This document shows positions 1 to 5,531 of a stretch of 5,531 nt of DNA, piece after piece. The position numbers were made by a program, and so were the translations under genes. The stretch's first letter is position 1. The number at the start of each line of letters is the position of its first letter. The stretch is taken from the NCBI GenBank assembly GCA_003514205.1, contig DORQ01000323.1, positions 1 to 5,531 on the forward strand. Direction: 5' to 3'. The notes under the pieces were generated by a model. The model was not told the origin of the DNA, made no database searches, and saw nothing but the letters and a program-made list of their open reading frames with translations. This stretch comes from Acidimicrobiaceae bacterium. GTDB lineage: Bacteria; Actinomycetota; Acidimicrobiia; Acidimicrobiales; Microtrichaceae.

Positions 1-133
1 CGTACCAGGGCGTGTCCCGCTGTACGGCCGTCAGCGTCTCCTCGTCCAGCGTGCCGATGATGGCCGGGCCCGACGGTATGAGCGCGAGGTGAGATCCGTC
101 GACCCACACTCCATCAGGTTGGCTCTGCGCCAC
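1..133 (-). CDS. Partial minus-strand protein of unknown function (N-terminus only)
   Basis: The minus strand carries an open frame starting at a GTG (complement 131-133) and running off the left edge, giving 44 visible codons. Its translation begins (V/M)AQSQPDGVWVDGS and ends ...TAVQRDTPWY at the edge. It looks protein-like, and its codons favour G or C at the third position. An in-frame TGA lies upstream (complement 161-163), so GTG at 133 is the only ordinary start in the frame. A good ribosome binding site, GAGGGAG, sits five bases before it. The plus strand is also open here, but that translation is arginine-rich and looks like a shadow. I do not recognise the family. The gene would be divergent from the five-gene operon. 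Confidence is moderate because the fragment is so short. Confidence 0.5.
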   Translation of the reverse strand, partial: MAQSQPDGVWVDGSHLALIPSGPAIIGTLDEETLTAVQRDTPWY

Positions 134-138
134 GACGA

Positions 139-145
139 CTCCCTC
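139..145 (-). promoter_or_regulatory. Ribosome binding site for the divergent minus-strand gene
   Basis: On the minus strand this reads GAGGGAG, five bases upstream of the GTG at complement 131-133. It closely matches the anti-Shine-Dalgarno complement and is the main reason for preferring this start and for treating the frame as a real gene. Confidence 0.45.
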
Positions 146-177
146 GTACTCGTATCTCTCTCAACTAGGAATGATAG

Positions 178-182
178 TAAGG
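178..182 (+). promoter_or_regulatory. Ribosome binding site deciding the GTG-191 start
   Basis: TAAGG lies eight bases upstream of the GTG at 191-193, which is normal spacing. The farther upstream GTG at 89 has no comparable site and lies inside the divergent gene. This site therefore favours 191 as the true start of the first radical SAM gene. Confidence 0.5.
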
Positions 183-190
183 TCAGCGTC

Positions 191-1792
191 GTGGCCGGAG
201 CAGCGCAAGATCAAGCACTTGTCATCCTCTTGGTGGCGGAATCGCGAGTCGACGAGTATCTGGGTGTCGGGTATCTGACTTCATCGCTTCGTGATGCGGG
301 TTTCGACGTCGAGGTGTTTCAGCTCGCCTTTCCCGGACACGCCGATGAACTCGCTCGCCGGCTCGGGTCTTCGAGGCGCGTCGTTCTTGTCGGTATTGCC
401 TGGCTCTATGACTCGAGTGCACCGCTCGTTGCCGATGCGGCTCGGTTGGTGAAGCAAGTCAGAGCGGATGTCCCGGTCGTGGTTGGGGGCCACCCACCGA
501 GCCTCAGCCCTGGACAAGCACTGGCGCTGGCCGCTGACATCGACTACGTGTTGCGAGGCGAGGGGGACCACAACATCGTTGTGTTGGCAGGCATCCTCGA
601 CACGCTGCAGGGAAGCGTAGAATCAGTTCCCGGAATTGCCGTGCGAAAGGGCGATTCGGTCCTTCTTGGTGAGGCTCCTGCACAGATCGCTGACCTTGAG
701 GCACTCGGTTTGGCCGCGAGAGACACGCTGCAGCATGTGCTGTCCCAGGCGGCGTCTCCCGCTGCGGTCGTTGCTCGGCTGTGTGGCAGCCGCGGATGCT
801 ATGCGCGCTGTGAGTTTTGCAGCATGGTCTCCTTCTACAACCTCGATGGCGCCGGCATGAAGTGGCGTCATCGCTCGGCGAAGGCAATTGTCGATGAGAT
901 CGAGCAACTAGTCGAAAGCTACCAAGTGAGCCGATTCTGGTTCGTCGACGACGAGTTTCTCGGCACCCCCAAGGAGCATGGGGAACGGGCGCTGGCAGTG
1001 GCCCAGCGAATCATAGAGAGGCGGCTCGATATCGAATGGGGTTTCGATGCTCGAGCGAATGGAGTTGCCGGCCTGCCCCCCGGTGGCCCTGAACTACTGC
1101 GCTCGTCTGGTGTGAGAGTCGTGGCTATGGGCCTCGAATCAGGCTCGCAGGCGGCGCTGAAGCGACTCAACAAAGGTATACGGGTGGAGAGCAACCGACT
1201 GGCCGTTGAACGGCTCCGGGCATCGGGTATCGAGCATCGGTTTGGGTTCATCATGTTCGACCCGGGTACGACGATGGAGGATCTACGTCTGAATGTCGAT
1301 TTCGTTCGCTTTGCCGAGCCTCACCGGATCTGCAATACGGGACCATTTCGGCTCCTGAACGCCGAGTACCCCGAGGTTGGTACACCCCTGGCGATCAGAC
1401 TTGGAGTCGGTGCCACGACTTCCGAGGCGCTCGTCGAACAGAACAAGCCGCGACTTTCCGAGGACGGCCTGGGGTACGCGTTCGATGACGATCGCGTCGG
1501 CCGGACTCGTCGGCTTCTCTTTGATTTTGCCCAGACCGTTGTCGAAGGGGTGATGACGCCACGCCCTGTGGGCGAGCCGTCGCTTCTCTCCGAGGTGTGG
1601 TGGGGGGGAACTAACCACTTGCCCGAGAATGTGGCAGCCATGAACGCCTTCCTCGACGTGTTCGACTGGGTACTCTCAGATCTAAACCCTTCCGAGGCGA
1701 GAGAGCTGCCGATTGAAGCCCACGATCTCTTCGCGAACCAATTCCGAGCATACCTTTGCGCAGAATCTGCTGATTTCCTGAGAATGGAATGA
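191..1792 (+). CDS. B12-binding-domain radical SAM protein
   Basis: Predicted 533-residue cytosolic enzyme of the cobalamin-binding-domain radical SAM group (BchE-like architecture). The N-terminal third is a Rossmann-type B12-binding fold: LGVGYLTSSLRDAGFDVEV near residues 24-42, VVVGGHPPSLS near 96-106, and LRGEGD near 121-126. A PGIAV / ADLEAL linker follows, typical of these proteins. The radical SAM core has the CxxxCxxC iron-sulfur motif CYARCEFC (Cys203, 207, 210) and the later MGLESGS motif (about 313-319). The last 130-150 residues, containing VWWGGTNH, are a C-terminal region I cannot assign. Family members use a [4Fe-4S] cluster and S-adenosylmethionine to make a 5'-deoxyadenosyl radical; many methylate unactivated carbons through methylcobalamin. 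The frame is open further left (a GTG at 89 would add 34 residues), but those residues are domain-free and overlap a divergent gene. Its substrate and methylation activity are not shown. It overlaps the next gene by ATGA. Confidence 0.9.
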   Translation: MAGAAQDQALVILLVAESRVDEYLGVGYLTSSLRDAGFDVEVFQLAFPGHADELARRLGSSRRVVLVGIAWLYDSSAPLVADAARLVKQVRADVPVVVGGHPPSLSPGQALALAADIDYVLRGEGDHNIVVLAGILDTLQGSVESVPGIAVRKGDSVLLGEAPAQIADLEALGLAARDTLQHVLSQAASPAAVVARLCGSRGCYARCEFCSMVSFYNLDGAGMKWRHRSAKAIVDEIEQLVESYQVSRFWFVDDEFLGTPKEHGERALAVAQRIIERRLDIEWGFDARANGVAGLPPGGPELLRSSGVRVVAMGLESGSQAALKRLNKGIRVESNRLAVERLRASGIEHRFGFIMFDPGTTMEDLRLNVDFVRFAEPHRICNTGPFRLLNAEYPEVGTPLAIRLGVGATTSEALVEQNKPRLSEDGLGYAFDDDRVGRTRRLLFDFAQTVVEGVMTPRPVGEPSLLSEVWWGGTNHLPENVAAMNAFLDVFDWVLSDLNPSEARELPIEAHDLFANQFRAYLCAESADFLRME

Positions 1793-3021
1793 CCACGCGC
1801 ACAGCGGTTGTGCTTCAGCCACTTCCGAATCTGGCTTGGCCAGGAGCCACCGGCTACAGCGAATTCCCTTCACTGGGAGCCGCTCGGCTGTCGGACGACT
1901 TTTCCCACCTGGAGGTTCAGGTGCGTGCGGGACACCCGCGCGCCCCGTTGGACGTGAAGGAGTCGCTAGACAGCAATCCCGACGTCGTCATCATCGGCGA
2001 CTTTCGATACTATGCATATTTTGCCAATCCACTGCATCTGATCTCCGCCTGCCTGCGCGACGTGCGAAACGCCGGGTGGACGGGACCGGTCGTCATCGCG
2101 GGCCGTCATGCTTCACAGATGGCCTCTCTCGCCACGAACGGAGTCACCATCGCGGGCTCCTACCGGGATCTGGTCACCCTCGTCTCCGGTGTCCCTGCTG
2201 AGGGCCACGGGCTTGGTGGCGACGACGATGCCCTGCCTGGACCCGGTGTGCCTGACATGGCGGTCCTCGACGACGGGACGGACCTTCCGGGAAGTTTCTC
2301 CCGGCCGGGGAGCCGTATGGGGCAGCTGGTTCTGAGCAAGGGATGTCCATTCACCTGTGCGTTCTGTGAGAAGGCAGGCCTCCCGGTGAGCACGATGTCG
2401 CTGGATCAGCTCGAGGTTGCTCTCGACAGATTTGCGAAACATCGAATCGAACGCATCATTTTCTGGGATGAGGTGTTTGCTTGGCCGCACAATGTGCACA
2501 AGGAACAGATTCGAATGCTGGGAAGGTCGAAGATGGGCTTCAATTGCAATGCTCGCCTTGACTCCCTGCGACCAGACTTCGTTGATCTGCTTGCGGAGGC
2601 AGGATGCAAGGAGGTCCTGTTTGGTCTCGAATTAATCCATGAATTCGAGCCTGTTCAGAGTGGATACCTCGGGCTCGACAAGGGGAAGCAGAAAGGCGTT
2701 CAGTTCATATCTGAGCGCATTCAGTCGCTGAAGTCGCATGGAATATCACCCGTCGGCTCGCTCATCGTCGGCCTGCCCGGCGACGATGAGCGGACAATTG
2801 CTCGCCGAATCGACATGGCGGACAGCCTAGGTCTGAGCCACTGCTACATCCGCCCGCTTGTACCATTTCCTGAATCGGCGATCTATAGAGAACTGCGCTC
2901 GGCAGACGCGATCGCTGACTTCAGCCAATGGAACCGTGACGAACTGGCTTCATTTCCCCATGGTTACCCGACCGTTAGCAGTCTTCCCAGAATGCTTCTC
3001 GCCGCTCTTTGTGGGCGTTGA
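1789..3021 (+). CDS. Second radical SAM protein with a degenerate B12-binding-like N-terminus
   Basis: Predicted 410-residue radical SAM enzyme. Residues about 60-135 look like a B12-binding Rossmann fold (NPDVVIIGDF, then GPVVIAGRHAS). The usual GG after the VVV strand is AG, and the usual GE(x) loop is replaced by AGSYRDLV, so cobalamin binding is uncertain. A low-complexity Asp/Gly/Pro linker (about 142-165) leads to the radical SAM core. The cluster motif is CPFTCAFC (Cys186, 190, 193). Later core features are FWDEVF (225-230), FNCNARLD (251-258), LFGLEL (277-282) and SLIVGLPGDDERT (324-336). The start ATG overlaps the TGA of the previous gene, implying coupled translation. It is clearly not a recent duplicate of gene 1, because length, linker and C-terminus differ. 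The protein ends shortly after the barrel, without gene 1's long C-terminal region. The reaction is unknown; a role in the same pathway is inferred from the operon. Confidence 0.88.
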   Translation: MTTRTAVVLQPLPNLAWPGATGYSEFPSLGAARLSDDFSHLEVQVRAGHPRAPLDVKESLDSNPDVVIIGDFRYYAYFANPLHLISACLRDVRNAGWTGPVVIAGRHASQMASLATNGVTIAGSYRDLVTLVSGVPAEGHGLGGDDDALPGPGVPDMAVLDDGTDLPGSFSRPGSRMGQLVLSKGCPFTCAFCEKAGLPVSTMSLDQLEVALDRFAKHRIERIIFWDEVFAWPHNVHKEQIRMLGRSKMGFNCNARLDSLRPDFVDLLAEAGCKEVLFGLELIHEFEPVQSGYLGLDKGKQKGVQFISERIQSLKSHGISPVGSLIVGLPGDDERTIARRIDMADSLGLSHCYIRPLVPFPESAIYRELRSADAIADFSQWNRDELASFPHGYPTVSSLPRMLLAALCGR

Positions 3022-3027
3022 GTAAGG

Positions 3028-3780
3028 ATGAAGTTCAACACGTCGAGCGTTCACACGGCCTTGGGGTTGATGGCCGGGGTCTCGAATGGTGGGCGGCCGT
3101 TTCTCATCGGATTCGAAGCGTCACGGCACCTATCGAGAGGTGATTTCCTTGACATCAATCCGACAACGATAGATATGCCAATCTGCGAAGAGACGATAGT
3201 TGGTGCAGCAATTGGGCTCGCTTTGGCAGGTCAAGACGTTGTAGTCGACTTGATGTTTGAGGGCTTTCTGAGCCGGTGTCTCGAACCGATCCTCATTGGA
3301 TGGCCGACGGCGCTCGCTGTTGCGCAGGGTGAGGTCGGCCGCGTTGTAATTCGTGTCCTCGGCTCTCCAGTGGAGTTGGGAGGTCCATCCCACTCCGCTC
3401 ACGTGCTCGGGCAACTTGGAGGCATCGGTCACGTGCACGTCCTCCACGCGACAAGCGCCGAGGACTTGACCTGGGCGCTGGAGGCATTCGAGAAGAATCG
3501 GCTTCTGATCGTGGTAGATCCACCCCGACCTCATCTCGTTCGCGGTGACCTCTTTTCCATTCCCGGTTCGCCTCCGATGCGTTACTGGAGACGCGGGTCG
3601 CGAACGCTGACCGTCTGCTCACACGCTGAACTCGAAGTCATCGTTGCCTTCATCGACGCAGGTCGTAACGACAGCGATGTACTATCAACGGCCTCGGGGA
3701 CGGTCGGGCCGGAAGTCATCAAGCATCTACCGCGGTACGACAGCGTCGAGTTCCACGGAGCCAAACTTGCGGATTCGTAG
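3028..3780 (+). CDS. Stand-alone E1-beta-like (transketolase pyrimidine domain) protein
   Basis: The 250-residue product resembles the beta subunit of thiamine-diphosphate-dependent 2-oxoacid dehydrogenase E1. It shows the pattern PICEETIVGAAIGLALAG (51-68), then VVDLMFEGFLSRCLEPIL (72-89). RVVIRVLGSP (105-114), SHSAH (121-125), GHVHVLHATSAEDL (134-147) and LLIVVDPPRP (159-168) follow in the family order. Glu54 sits where E1 beta subunits keep the glutamate that activates the pyrimidine ring of thiamine diphosphate. The C-terminal transketolase-C part is abbreviated: after WRRGSRTLTV only about 55 residues remain, against a usual total near 325. The ATG at 3028 matches the family N-terminus (FNTSSVHTALG resembles the usual tyneAl start), although AAGG directly abuts it and a weak GAG lies five bases upstream. 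No E1-alpha (pyrophosphate-binding) partner is visible. It could be half of a two-protein acyl- or ketol-transferring enzyme, or a non-catalytic relative. Confidence 0.82.
   Translation: MKFNTSSVHTALGLMAGVSNGGRPFLIGFEASRHLSRGDFLDINPTTIDMPICEETIVGAAIGLALAGQDVVVDLMFEGFLSRCLEPILIGWPTALAVAQGEVGRVVIRVLGSPVELGGPSHSAHVLGQLGGIGHVHVLHATSAEDLTWALEAFEKNRLLIVVDPPRPHLVRGDLFSIPGSPPMRYWRRGSRTLTVCSHAELEVIVAFIDAGRNDSDVLSTASGTVGPEVIKHLPRYDSVEFHGAKLADS
3757..3760 (+). promoter_or_regulatory. Ribosome binding site deciding the TTG-3767 start
   Basis: GGAG lies six bases before the in-frame TTG at 3767-3769, inside the end of the E1-beta-like gene. This favours TTG over the ATG at 3644, which would add 41 low-complexity residues and a 137-base overlap with the previous gene. 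Confidence 0.55.
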
Positions 3781-4585
3781 CGGACACCTGCATGTGCTGT
3801 CGACAACACCCGCTTCGGGCAAGACAGTCGTCACCACCGGACTGATTCGGGGGGTCCGGAATGCGCATCACCGAGTCCTCCCATTCAAACCGGTGTCCGA
3901 AACCCTGCTGATCGAAGGCGGTCCGGCCCGACCGGAGGCAATCGAACATCAGTGTTTTGCTGCGGGAGTGCCCTTCCAGCCTGAAATGGCCCCGGTCAGA
4001 ACTGTCGTTGTGGGCAGAGAGGCCGACGTGTGGCTCTTCGACCAGTACGTTGGACGGGTTCCGCGACTCGGTCGAGACATGCCGGCTCTCGGAACCCTTC
4101 CCCTTCTGGAGCGTGATGCTATCTCGGATGCAGTTGACGGTTGTCGGCGCGCCCTCCTCGAGGACTGTGACCTTCTGGTCTCAGAGGGTTCGGGCGCTGC
4201 GACTGCATTGACTGAACTTGGCTTGGTCGACATAGCGAACATCCAGACCGGGGTGCTCGCAGACGACGTGCTCGTGGTGGCGAGGGCGTCGAACGGCACT
4301 GCGTTCACCACGGTCGACCGGGTCATGGGAGTGCTCCGCGAACGATTCGTGAACGTGACCGGATTCCTGCTTAACGACGTCCCAGGATGTCTCGACCAGC
4401 ATGTTGAAGCCGGAATGGATGCAGCGAACCGTAACTCGGTGGAATTCGTCGGCGTAATGCCGTGGACGGACTTCTTCGACAACCGGCCAAGGTACCGGCC
4501 CCCCAGCCAGGGTTGTGACGAGGATCATCAGCATCTCGCCAACCTCGTGGGCTCCCTCGTTCGAATAGGAACGACTCTCGGATGA
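3767..4585 (+). CDS. CobQ/CbiP N-terminal-domain-like ATP-dependent ligase, no glutaminase domain
   Basis: With the TTG start the protein has 272 residues and begins MRIRSGHLHVLS. The deviant P-loop STTPASGKT (12-20; Lys19, Thr20) and VLPFKPVSE (37-45) match the CobQ/BioD ATPase fold. Several stretches fit cobyric acid synthase better than dethiobiotin synthetase: EGGPARPEAIEHQCFAAGV (50-68), EMAPVRTV (73-80), LLVSEGSGA (136-144), DIANIQTGVLADDVLVVA (155-172) and NGTAFTTV (176-183). Full CobQ is near 490 residues, with a C-terminal class I glutamine amidotransferase half; here that half is absent and no glutaminase is visible nearby. Known relatives phosphorylate a carboxylate with ATP before amide bond or ring formation. 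By inference this enzyme activates a carboxyl group, using free ammonia, another amine or a partner protein. It need not belong to vitamin B12 synthesis. Its TGA overlaps the next gene's ATG. BioD-like activity is the main alternative. Confidence 0.82.
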   Translation: MRIRSGHLHVLSTTPASGKTVVTTGLIRGVRNAHHRVLPFKPVSETLLIEGGPARPEAIEHQCFAAGVPFQPEMAPVRTVVVGREADVWLFDQYVGRVPRLGRDMPALGTLPLLERDAISDAVDGCRRALLEDCDLLVSEGSGAATALTELGLVDIANIQTGVLADDVLVVARASNGTAFTTVDRVMGVLRERFVNVTGFLLNDVPGCLDQHVEAGMDAANRNSVEFVGVMPWTDFFDNRPRYRPPSQGCDEDHQHLANLVGSLVRIGTTLG

Positions 4586-5472
4586 GTGCGCGTGATGCAG
4601 AGGACTTGCTCACGATTGTGATTTGTACTCACAACCGTGCCGACGACCTGCGCGTGACCCTCGAGGCAATACAGCTCATGAAGTGGGCCGAGGTCATTGT
4701 GGTCGACAATTCGAGCTCTGATGCGACGCAAGACCTTCTCTTTGGATTTCCATGGACGACGGTCATTCGCAACAACGAAAACATCGGGGTGCCCGGTTTC
4801 TCGATCGGTGTGGCGGCGGCTTCGACGCCGTACGTCCTACTGCTCGACGACGATGCAATTCCAGACCCGAGCGTCCCGGATTTGATTGTTGCTAGGTTTG
4901 AGCGTGAACCGGAGGCGGCGGCCATCGCATGTCATGTGGTCAGTGCCTCCGGTGTGGTCGTCACAAGAGACTGGCCCGATTGCCCAGTTCTCTTCTGGGG
5001 CTGTGGGGCTGGTGTCCGGGTCGATGCTGCTCGGCGAACGGAGCCGATGTTCTATCCGAAGCTGCGGTTGCACGGTACTGAGCTCGATTGGTGCATCAGG
5101 CTGTACAGCGCCGGATACCACGTGGTGTACGAGGCTGGCGCCCGCGTCACACACAGATTCTCGGAGGTGAACCGGAGCCCGCGGCGCCGTCGCAGAAGCG
5201 TGACGTACGGATCGATTCGATTCGCTTGGGATCATTTCTCGGTCGGCGGAGCGCTGCGTGCGACTTGGCGCGCACTCTTCAGCAGGCGCGTCGACTCCGT
5301 TGAAGCACTTATTGGTTGGGTCCAGGGGCTCGGTGATGTTCTCAAGGATCTGGGTGACATCCGTCAGCGACGGAGTGTTGTTCCGCGGCACGTCGAGGAC
5401 GCCTACCTGGCCGCGGTTTGGGAGTATCAGCCGCGGCGTGCCCCTCGCCATCCCGTAGGCTTCCCGGTGTAG
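4582..5472 (+). CDS. Family 2 glycosyltransferase
   Basis: The 296-residue protein has the GT-A fold of family 2 inverting glycosyltransferases. It shows the nucleotide-binding start LLTIVICTHNRADDL (9-23), the VIVVDNSSSDAT strand-loop (38-49), NNENIGVPG (64-72) and the metal-binding triple LLLDDDAIPD (86-95, Asp89-91). The acceptor-side segment is HGTELDWCIRLYSAGY (164-179, with Glu167 and Asp169), then VVYEAGARVTHRFSE. The last 100 residues include the basic run SPRRRRRS (199-206) and an amphipathic helical tail but no clear transmembrane span, so it may be cytosolic or loosely membrane-associated. Many relatives transfer rhamnose or similar sugars from nucleotide sugars; donor and acceptor here are unknown. 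The ATG sits in an ATGA overlap with the CobQ-like gene, and AGGA lies 11 bases upstream. As last gene of the operon it plausibly decorates the pathway product. Confidence 0.92.
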   Translation: MSARDAEDLLTIVICTHNRADDLRVTLEAIQLMKWAEVIVVDNSSSDATQDLLFGFPWTTVIRNNENIGVPGFSIGVAAASTPYVLLLDDDAIPDPSVPDLIVARFEREPEAAAIACHVVSASGVVVTRDWPDCPVLFWGCGAGVRVDAARRTEPMFYPKLRLHGTELDWCIRLYSAGYHVVYEAGARVTHRFSEVNRSPRRRRRSVTYGSIRFAWDHFSVGGALRATWRALFSRRVDSVEALIGWVQGLGDVLKDLGDIRQRRSVVPRHVEDAYLAAVWEYQPRRAPRHPVGFPV

Positions 5473-5498
5473 TCAGGCTGGCGGATGCAAACTGGCGA

Positions 5499-5527
5499 CG
5501 GGGCGCCCAAAGCGGCCGGGCGCCTCG
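5499..5527 (+). terminator. Strong GC-rich hairpin after the operon (possible terminator)
   Basis: CGGGGCGCCC (5499-5508) pairs with GGGCGCCTCG (5518-5527) over ten base pairs, one of them G-U, with a nine-base loop AAAGCGGCC. It begins 26 bases after the glycosyltransferase stop. No T-tract is visible before the window ends, so classical intrinsic termination is unproven. High-GC bacteria often use such T-poor hairpins, and one between convergent genes would serve both directions. It could instead lie inside a minus-strand coding end. Confidence 0.45.
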
Positions 5528-5531
5528 CGGG

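Larger units (their letters stand above)
134..190. promoter_or_regulatory. Short divergent intergenic region, presumed to hold promoters
   Basis: These 57 bases separate the start of the minus-strand gene from the chosen start of the first radical SAM gene, and are visibly more A/T-rich than the left flank. Promoters for both directions would have to lie here or inside the neighbouring coding ends. TACTAT on the minus strand (complement 174-179) resembles a -10 box, but I see no convincing -35 partner. No clear plus-strand promoter and no operator-like inverted repeat was found. Only the divergent position supports the call. Confidence 0.3.
191..5472 (+). other. Putative five-gene operon (rSAM, rSAM, E1-beta-like, CobQ-like, GT2)
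   Basis: All five genes are on the plus strand. Genes 1 and 2 share an ATGA (1789-1792). Genes 2 and 3 are six bases apart. Genes 3 and 4 overlap by 14 bases if gene 4 starts at TTG 3767. Genes 4 and 5 share another ATGA (4582-4585). No internal terminator or promoter-sized gap exists, so co-transcription and translational coupling are very likely. The functions predicted for the genes are consistent with one biosynthetic pathway, but the substrate is unknown. Confidence 0.85.

Noticed and set aside
1602..1608. Run of seven G in the first radical SAM gene, considered as a slippage or frameshift site
   Set aside because: The frame continues normally through it to the ATGA junction with the next gene, with no sign of a second frame in use. 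It is only a possible sequencing weak spot.
3644..3766. N-terminal extension of the CobQ-like protein from the ATG at 3644
   Set aside because: The added residues are Ser/Arg/Thr-rich, lie wholly inside the E1-beta-like gene in another frame, and precede a P-loop that normally sits close to the N-terminus.
3949..4482. Long antisense open frame (177 codons) within the CobQ-like gene
   Set aside because: Its translation is rich in Ser, Thr, Arg and Pro with no recognisable motif, and it lies fully opposite a gene with clear family motifs. It is a high-GC shadow frame.
3767..4585. Reading the CobQ-like gene plus the B12-type radical SAM genes as a cobalamin biosynthesis operon
   Set aside because: The CobQ half needed for glutamine hydrolysis is missing and no other cob/cbi gene is present. 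B12-binding radical SAM proteins use cobalamin and do not make it.
4837..5451. Long antisense open frame (204 codons) within the glycosyltransferase gene
   Set aside because: It has no motif or family resemblance, and the plus strand has the full GT2 signature throughout.
1..5531. tRNA, rRNA, CRISPR array, insertion sequence, riboswitch (including a cobalamin riboswitch)
   Set aside because: No regularly spaced repeats, terminal inverted repeats, transposase motifs or RNA-gene landmarks were seen. Non-coding space is under 60 bases at each end, too short for a cobalamin riboswitch.

Overview
The window looks like part of a high-GC, probably actinobacterial, genome. Supporting this are GTG and TTG starts, tightly overlapping genes and GC-rich flanks. 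By hand count the first 80 bases are about 70% GC and the last 59 bases about 76%. Sampled 60-base lines inside the central genes run from about 48% to 63%. The central block may therefore be a lower-GC cassette in a richer genome, but the flanks are too short to be sure. No taxon can be named from the sequence alone.

Layout: a partial minus-strand reading frame of unknown function runs off the left edge (1-133). A short divergent gap (134-190) follows. Then come five plus-strand genes packed with almost no spacing: (1) a cobalamin-binding-domain radical SAM protein, 191-1792; (2) a second, different radical SAM protein with a degenerate B12-like N-terminal domain, 1789-3021; (3) a stand-alone protein like the beta subunit of thiamine-diphosphate-dependent 2-oxoacid dehydrogenase E1 (transketolase pyrimidine domain), 3028-3780; (4) a protein like the ATP-binding N-terminal half of cobyric acid synthase CobQ/CbiP, without the glutaminase half, 3767-4585; (5) a family 2 glycosyltransferase, 4582-5472. 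Junctions are -4, +6, -14 and -4 bases, so they are very probably one translationally coupled operon. A strong GC-rich hairpin (5499-5527) follows the last gene.

Working together (inference): the set looks like a small specialised-metabolite or modified-sugar/lipid pathway, not primary metabolism. The radical SAM proteins would do difficult chemistry such as C-methylation, rearrangement or C-C bond formation. The E1-beta-like protein suggests thiamine-dependent acyl or ketol transfer, but its cofactor-binding partner is not in the window. The CobQ-like protein would activate a carboxylate with ATP, perhaps for amide formation. The glycosyltransferase would attach a sugar. I do not recognise this five-gene combination as a characterised pathway, and the product cannot be deduced from the sequence.
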